A stretch of DNA of 10,839 bases, from NCBI GenBank assembly GCA_947624855.1, contig CANQMC010000038.1:1-10839 (forward strand). The letters run 5' to 3'. The position numbers were made by a program, and so were the translations under genes. Source of the stretch: an uncultured Bacilli bacterium. GTDB taxonomy: Bacteria; Bacillota_I; Bacilli_A; RF39; UBA660. The notes below the pieces were generated by a model. That model was not told the origin of the DNA and ran no database searches. It worked only from the letters and a program-made list of their open reading frames with translations. Below, piece after piece: positions 6,894 through 10,839 of the stretch; the stretch's first letter is position 1; each line of letters opens with the position of its first letter.

Positions 6894-7412
6894 TTTATTA
6901 AAATATTCATAAAACATAACCCCTGCATTAAAAATCATTAACCAACCTGCAATAACTAATATAATATTTGAAACAAATACACTAAATATTCCTAATATTA
7001 TTAAAACAATATTTACTAAAAAAGATAAATTTTTATATTCATGATAACTTATTTGAGTAAGTATTCTACTAACTCCTAAAAATATTAAGAAAAATCCTAA
7101 TACATATCTAATACTAACCTCTAAAGCTTTAGCAAGCACTATTAACAAAACTCCAATAATAATTGAAACAACTGAAACAGATATATTTATATTTTTATAT
7201 TGAACTAACTCTTTATTATTATAATAATCTATAAGACCTTTAATTCCATATACAATAACTAATATTCCAATTATATAAAATAAAATAGTAACAGCTTCAT
7301 TATTTTTAAAAGCTAAAATAATTCCTATAATTAAATAAATTATTGGCGTTAATAAAGAAACATGTTCTACTTCTTTTTTATTTTTCTTTGGTTTAATTAC
7401 AGTTTCTTTCAT
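6891..7412 (-). CDS. Six-helix membrane protein, DUF308/HdeD-like
   Basis: The 173-residue protein has a basic cytoplasmic start (KPKKNKK) and six hydrophobic helices at about 19-36, 39-61, 74-94, 100-118, 130-148 and 150-168. The helices fall into pairs separated by short polar loops, and recurrent Gly-rich patterns such as IIGIILAF, IIGVLLIVLA and ILGIFSVFV suggest an internally repeated helical hairpin. This is typical of DUF308/HdeD-type proteins, whose biochemical role is generally unknown (E. coli HdeD is linked to acid resistance). No catalytic or transport motif is visible. The ribosome site AGAAGGGA lies just upstream of the ATG, and a promoter lies at 7436-7464. It is convergent with smpB and divergent from the 566-aa gene. 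Confidence 0.8.
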   Translation of the reverse strand: MKETVIKPKKNKKEVEHVSLLTPIIYLIIGIILAFKNNEAVTILFYIIGILVIVYGIKGLIDYYNNKELVQYKNINISVSVVSIIIGVLLIVLAKALEVSIRYVLGFFLIFLGVSRILTQISYHEYKNLSFLVNIVLIILGIFSVFVSNIILVIAGWLMIFNAGVMFYEYFNK

Positions 7413-7435
7413 AAATTTCCCTTCTTTCTATCTAA

Positions 7436-7464
7436 ATTATATAATAAGTTGTAATTTTAAGCAA
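7436..7464 (-). promoter_or_regulatory. Promoter of the DUF308-like gene (minus strand)
   Basis: Read on the minus strand, TTGCTT (7464-7459) and TATAAT (7441-7436) are separated by 17 bp. The predicted start is near 7429, about 17 nt before the ATG at 7412, leaving room for the AGAAGGGA ribosome site. The forward promoter starts only 9 bp away, so the two are back to back. Confidence 0.75.
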
Positions 7465-7472
7465 GTATAAAA

Positions 7473-7501
7473 TTGAATAACTTTAAGAGTTATGATATAA
7501 T
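7473..7501 (+). promoter_or_regulatory. Promoter of the 566-aa gene/HAAS/vanY operon
   Basis: TTGAAT (7473-7478) and TATAAT (7496-7501) are spaced by 17 bp. The -10 is preceded by TGA, giving an extended TGN-TATAAT element. The predicted start is near 7508, about 21 nt before the ATG at 7529, followed by AAGGAGG at 7514-7520. Confidence 0.83.
7477..7493. repeat. Inverted repeat in the promoter spacer, possible operator
   Basis: ATAACT (7477-7482) and AGTTAT (7488-7493) form a perfect 6-bp inverted repeat around TTAAG. It occupies the -35/-10 spacer of the forward promoter, where a dimeric repressor could act. In DNA this AT-rich, short repeats arise easily by chance, and no regulator gene is nearby. 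Confidence 0.35.
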
Positions 7502-7528
7502 ATATTAAAGAATAAGGAGGACATAATT

Positions 7529-9229
7529 ATGATCGACTTAAATAGTATCATTAAACTTTTAAAATCATATAATATTAATTCTCATAAATATGGTCCCACT
7601 ATCTATCAAAAGGATAATGATTTAGGCATTTGTTTAGAATTAAAAGATTCATTATTTGGCTTTTTAACTCGCATATTTACCTTTGATACTATTGATGATT
7701 TTGACAACTTTTTAAAAAAATACTTTTGGGTAAAAAATAATCAAAACTATCACATTGAATTAACATTAGATGATTATGAAACCAAAAACCCTCATCTTAA
7801 ATATATCTATCACGATAAAGAATTAAATTATCAAGATATGTTAAATATTAAAACCATTGATGAACCAATTGAAGTTTTAGATATTGATAATACTAAAGAT
7901 ATATATTTAGAAAACATAAAAGAATTAACTAATTATTTAATAAATTTAAAAGAAGCTAAAAATGAAAACATAAATATTAAAAATAATTTAAAAAATGAAG
8001 AAAACGATTTAAAACATACTTTATTAGAAAATTTAGCTTTATATTATGGCAAAAATAAACAATTTGAAAAGAAAACAATTTCCTTTGATTTATTACCTAA
8101 TAAAAATGATATTGATCTTTTAAAAACTAATTTACAAAATATTCAAGATAAAAATACCGAAGATATAAAAACTTATTTAGAATCATTAATTAATTTAATA
8201 AAAGAAGAAGAATTAGATGAAAAAAACTTAATAAATATTTATTCAACCAGTGTTTATAAATATAATATAGAAATATTAAAAAAACAAATAGCGTTCGTTA
8301 AAAATAAAATAGAAACTGAAAAAAACTTTAACATAAAAGGTAGTGTTGTTCATAATATTGATGCTGAATTAAAATCATTTTTAAAAACTAATACTGTCCC
8401 TAAAAAAATTGAAGTTTTTATCGAAGAAAATAAAGAAGAAATTGAAAAGAAATTCCAAAAAATAACCAATATTGCAGATGCTACTTTAATATTAACAGGA
8501 AAAACTATTAATCTAAAAAAAGAAACTCCAATATCTCCTGAAACTATTAATAATCGAGAAGAAATAATTAATAATTTAAATAAAGAATTTGATAATTTAG
8601 ATTCTAATACTAAAGCTAAATTAATAATTTATAATTCTTTTTATAAAGATATATGTAATTATTTAATAAATAATAATTATGATCAAACAAAACTTAAAGA
8701 AACCTTTAATTTTGACTACTATTATGAAGAACTAACAAATATAATATATAATGAAAATAATAATCATTATTTAGTCAATTACTTTAATGTTTTAAATTTA
8801 AAAAATATAGATACTTTTATTAATTCATTAATAGATATATGTAAAACTATAGAAAACACTAAATTTAAAATAAATGATAAATTAAAAATATTTAGTTTAG
8901 AAGATTATAATATATATAAAGCTTATACTATAAATCCTATATATAATGCTAAAACTAAAGTTTATTTAAGTGAATTAAATAATAATCATGAATTTATTTA
9001 TATTCCTAATAAAATTGAAATAGATGAAGAAACAAAAGAATTTTTTACTATAGCTACCAAAAATATATATTTAAAAGGTAACATTGAAGAAACAATAGAC
9101 ACTATAAAAGTAATAAATTATCAAAAAACTACCCATAAAGATAAAAAACATGATATAATTATAACAACAGATATAGTAAAACAAAAAGAAAATATATTCA
9201 ATATAAGTAATATTAAAGGAGAGGAATAA
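7529..9229 (+). CDS. Large soluble protein of unknown function
   Basis: I do not recognise this 566-residue protein. It has no signal peptide and no convincing membrane helix, so it is probably cytoplasmic. The N-terminal part (about 18-95) looks like a compact mixed alpha/beta domain with aromatic and hydrophobic positions (YGPTIYQKDNDLGICLEL, FGFLTRIFTFDTIDDFDNFL). The region from about 125 to 440 is highly charged, Asn/Lys/Glu-rich and probably helical, with coiled-coil-like stretches near 126-165, 195-230 and 245-265. The C-terminal 110 residues (about 455-566) again look more beta-rich. Only three cysteines occur (35, 376, 438), and no nucleotide-binding or catalytic motif is evident. 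The ribosome site AAGGAGG is 8 nt upstream of the ATG. It is the first gene of an operon with the HAAS-like and VanY genes; the next gene starts 2 nt after its stop. Confidence 0.85.
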   Translation: MIDLNSIIKLLKSYNINSHKYGPTIYQKDNDLGICLELKDSLFGFLTRIFTFDTIDDFDNFLKKYFWVKNNQNYHIELTLDDYETKNPHLKYIYHDKELNYQDMLNIKTIDEPIEVLDIDNTKDIYLENIKELTNYLINLKEAKNENINIKNNLKNEENDLKHTLLENLALYYGKNKQFEKKTISFDLLPNKNDIDLLKTNLQNIQDKNTEDIKTYLESLINLIKEEELDEKNLINIYSTSVYKYNIEILKKQIAFVKNKIETEKNFNIKGSVVHNIDAELKSFLKTNTVPKKIEVFIEENKEEIEKKFQKITNIADATLILTGKTINLKKETPISPETINNREEIINNLNKEFDNLDSNTKAKLIIYNSFYKDICNYLINNNYDQTKLKETFNFDYYYEELTNIIYNENNNHYLVNYFNVLNLKNIDTFINSLIDICKTIENTKFKINDKLKIFSLEDYNIYKAYTINPIYNAKTKVYLSELNNNHEFIYIPNKIEIDEETKEFFTIATKNIYLKGNIEETIDTIKVINYQKTTHKDKKHDIIITTDIVKQKENIFNISNIKGEE

Positions 9230-9231
9230 TT

Positions 9232-9735
9232 ATGAATAAAGAAATATTTTTAAAAGAATTAGAAAAAAATCTAAAATATTTAAACCAAGAATCAAAAAAA
9301 GAAGAATTAGAAAAATACCAAAACTTAGAAGATTATAATTTAGATCCTGTAAAAGTTGCTAATGATATTTATCTAAGTAAAGGATTAACATTTAAAATAA
9401 ATCCTAAAACAAAATTTTTAGATTCTTTAAATATTATTGCCAATACTTTAAGAAAAGGCAAAGAAGAAACTTTAAATATTCTTTTATTCTTTTTATGGTT
9501 ATTATTTTTAATTATCATGATTAAAGTTCCATTTATTTTAGTAAGTGATTTAATAAGTAGTTTATTTATTAATTTAAATGACAGTGAAACTTTATTTACA
9601 ATTTATAATTTAATATTTGATCTTCTTTATGTTATAACAGCTCTTATAATTGCTATAAAACAAATAAATAATAAAGCCTATACTTTAGAAAATAAAGAAG
9701 GAGATACTGATGGAGAAAGACCACAAAATTCTTAA
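9232..9735 (+). CDS. Two-helix membrane protein with HAAS (DUF1700)-like N-terminus
   Basis: The 167-residue protein begins with MNKEIFLKELEKNLKYLNQES, then an acidic helical stretch and LDPVKVANDIYLSKG. This order recalls the HAAS/DUF1700 domain (FLKELEKxLKxLP.., then a GDPEEIAKEI-like segment), at about residues 1-50. Two membrane helices follow at about 81-105 and 121-143, then a short hydrophilic tail. HAAS proteins are usually encoded beside a PadR-family regulator; none is visible here. The match is by motif order only and is degenerate, so the family call is tentative. The gene starts 2 nt after the 566-aa gene with AAAGGAGAGGA (9215-9225) as ribosome site, and its end overlaps vanY by 26 nt, so it is tightly tied to both neighbours. 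Confidence 0.8.
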   Translation: MNKEIFLKELEKNLKYLNQESKKEELEKYQNLEDYNLDPVKVANDIYLSKGLTFKINPKTKFLDSLNIIANTLRKGKEETLNILLFFLWLLFLIIMIKVPFILVSDLISSLFINLNDSETLFTIYNLIFDLLYVITALIIAIKQINNKAYTLENKEGDTDGERPQNS

Positions 9736-10789
9736 AGTTATATTAATAATTATAATTATCCTTTTAGTTATATTTATTATCTTTATAACTACCAAATTAA
9801 TAATTAATACTACTAAAAAACCAACTGAAAGTACTACTATAAAAGAACAAACAAATACTAATAAAACAATAGAAATAATGCAACAAAATAATGCTTTAAA
9901 AAATGAATATTTAAATTATTATCAAGAAATAGATTATCAAAATATAGATAATTTCCCAAATGTTATTAATACTCTTTTAGACAAAAACTATAAACCAAAT
10001 GAAATAAATTATATTTTAACGAATTATCAAGATAATATATCCATATTATTAAATATGGAATATATAAATATATTTGATTATAAAGATATAATAAACTTTG
10101 ATATAAATAATTTAAATCGTTATCAAGAATATCAATCTAAAAATAATTATGATATTAAAACTGTTATAACTTATGTAAATATAGGTTTAGATCAAGAAGG
10201 TTACTCTAATTATGAAAATTATTCTAATGAAAGAGCTCAAAATGATTTAACTATTTTAGTAAATAAATATCATAAATTACCAGATAATTATGAACCAGAT
10301 GATTTAGTATCTTTATCTTATAATCCTATTTATAAATTAAGAATTGATGCAGCTGAAGCTTTTGAAAAACTAACAAGTGCGGCCTTAATTGATAATGTTA
10401 TTTTTTATCCATTTAGTGCTTATCGTTCTTTTGAAACTCAAAATGTATTATATAATCGTTATAAAGCAAGAGATGGAGAAAAAGAAGCAGATACTTATTC
10501 AGCAAGACCAGGTTTTTCAGAACATCAATTAGGTTTAGCAGTAGATGTTAGAAGTAATACTCTAACTAGTAACTTAACCACAAATGATTATAATTGGATG
10601 TTAAATAATTCTTATAAATATGGCTTTATAGTTCGTTATCCTAAAGGAAAACAATTTATAACTCAATTCATAGAAGAACCATGGCACATTCGTTACTTAG
10701 GAATAGAATTAGCTACTAAAGTCCATGATTCAAACCTAACATACGACGAATACTATGATTTATATCTAAAAAAATCAAACAGTAATTAA
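9710..10789 (+). CDS. Membrane-anchored VanY-type D-alanyl-D-alanine carboxypeptidase
   Basis: VanY/LAS-family zinc peptidases remove the terminal D-Ala from peptidoglycan stem peptides outside the membrane. The 359-residue protein has a short basic start, one uncleaved-looking membrane helix at about 8-31, and a Thr/Asn-rich linker. An unassigned helical, Asn/Tyr-rich region follows (about 55-185), then the peptidase domain (about 188-345). Zinc ligands are visible: H272 and D279 in SEHQLGLAVDV, and H326 in EPWH, with catalytic E323. The preceding SAYRSFETQ and SARPGF segments and LPDNYEPDDLV are typical of the family. In some bacteria VanY contributes to glycopeptide resistance, but no vanH, vanA or vanX partner is present, so ordinary wall remodelling is likelier. 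The ribosome site AAGGAG (9698-9703) and ATG lie within the end of the preceding gene. Confidence 0.94.
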   Translation: MEKDHKILKVILIIIIILLVIFIIFITTKLIINTTKKPTESTTIKEQTNTNKTIEIMQQNNALKNEYLNYYQEIDYQNIDNFPNVINTLLDKNYKPNEINYILTNYQDNISILLNMEYINIFDYKDIINFDINNLNRYQEYQSKNNYDIKTVITYVNIGLDQEGYSNYENYSNERAQNDLTILVNKYHKLPDNYEPDDLVSLSYNPIYKLRIDAAEAFEKLTSAALIDNVIFYPFSAYRSFETQNVLYNRYKARDGEKEADTYSARPGFSEHQLGLAVDVRSNTLTSNLTTNDYNWMLNNSYKYGFIVRYPKGKQFITQFIEEPWHIRYLGIELATKVHDSNLTYDEYYDLYLKKSNSN

Positions 10790-10806
10790 ACCATTTGATT
10801 TTTTTT
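10768..10806 (+). terminator. AT-rich terminator after the vanY-type gene
   Basis: AAAAAAATCAAA (10768-10779) can pair with the TTTGAT arm and T run at 10794-10805 around a 14-nt loop that contains the stop codon. The downstream arm ends in eight consecutive T. Only one G-C pair is in the stem, so it is weak in isolation, but its position right after the last gene of the operon supports it. Confidence 0.6.
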
Positions 10807-10839
10807 ATTATCTTATATTTTTAATATCATTTATAGATA

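Noticed and set aside
9710..10789. Glycopeptide-resistance cluster based on the VanY-type gene
   Set aside because: No vanH, ligase, vanX or VanRS two-component genes are in the window; a lone VanY-family peptidase is common in wall remodelling.

Overview
This is a very AT-rich window (GC well under 30% by eye) from a low-GC Firmicutes/Mollicutes-like bacterium. The compact layout, Ile/Lys/Asn-rich proteins and gene set (uvrA, tdk, rnr, smpB, an orphan pseudopilin, a VanY peptidase) fit an uncultured gut Bacilli/RF39-type or Erysipelotrichia-like lineage better than a classical Mycoplasma; that placement is inference. The standard code with UGA as stop applies. Trp in conserved motifs is TGG (VanY EPWH, UvrA SSWRREW), and tdk ends on TGA at the normal family length.

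Left part (1-3371): uvrA, the damage-recognition ATPase of nucleotide excision repair, sits behind a near-consensus sigma-A promoter. Its -35/-10 spacer carries a LexA-type box with 13 of 14 bases matching the Firmicutes SOS consensus. Next is a small two-helix membrane protein of unknown function with its own promoter, a very short leader and a clear intrinsic terminator.

Middle part (3372-6893): a tightly packed operon of a type IV prepilin-like protein, thymidine kinase, RNase R and SmpB. Junctions abut or overlap (stop-ATG abutment, ATGA, and a 20-nt overlap). RNase R and SmpB are known partners in tmRNA-dependent ribosome rescue and RNA decay; tdk salvages thymidine. The promoter places the predicted transcript start at or within about 9 nt of the first start codon, without a Shine-Dalgarno sequence, so the operon probably begins leaderless or nearly so. 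A bidirectional terminator ends it and also serves the convergent gene on the other strand.

Right part (6891-10839): a six-helix DUF308/HdeD-like membrane protein on the minus strand diverges from a three-gene plus-strand operon. That operon encodes a 566-aa soluble protein I do not recognise, a two-helix membrane protein with a HAAS (DUF1700)-like N-terminus, and a membrane-anchored VanY-type D,D-carboxypeptidase. The divergent region carries a good promoter in each direction and a small inverted repeat inside the forward spacer. An AT-rich terminator follows vanY. The unknown-HAAS-VanY set is the best candidate here for an undescribed, probably envelope-related module. No gene-free stretch exceeds 300 bases; I saw no tRNA, rRNA, tmRNA, CRISPR array or insertion sequence.
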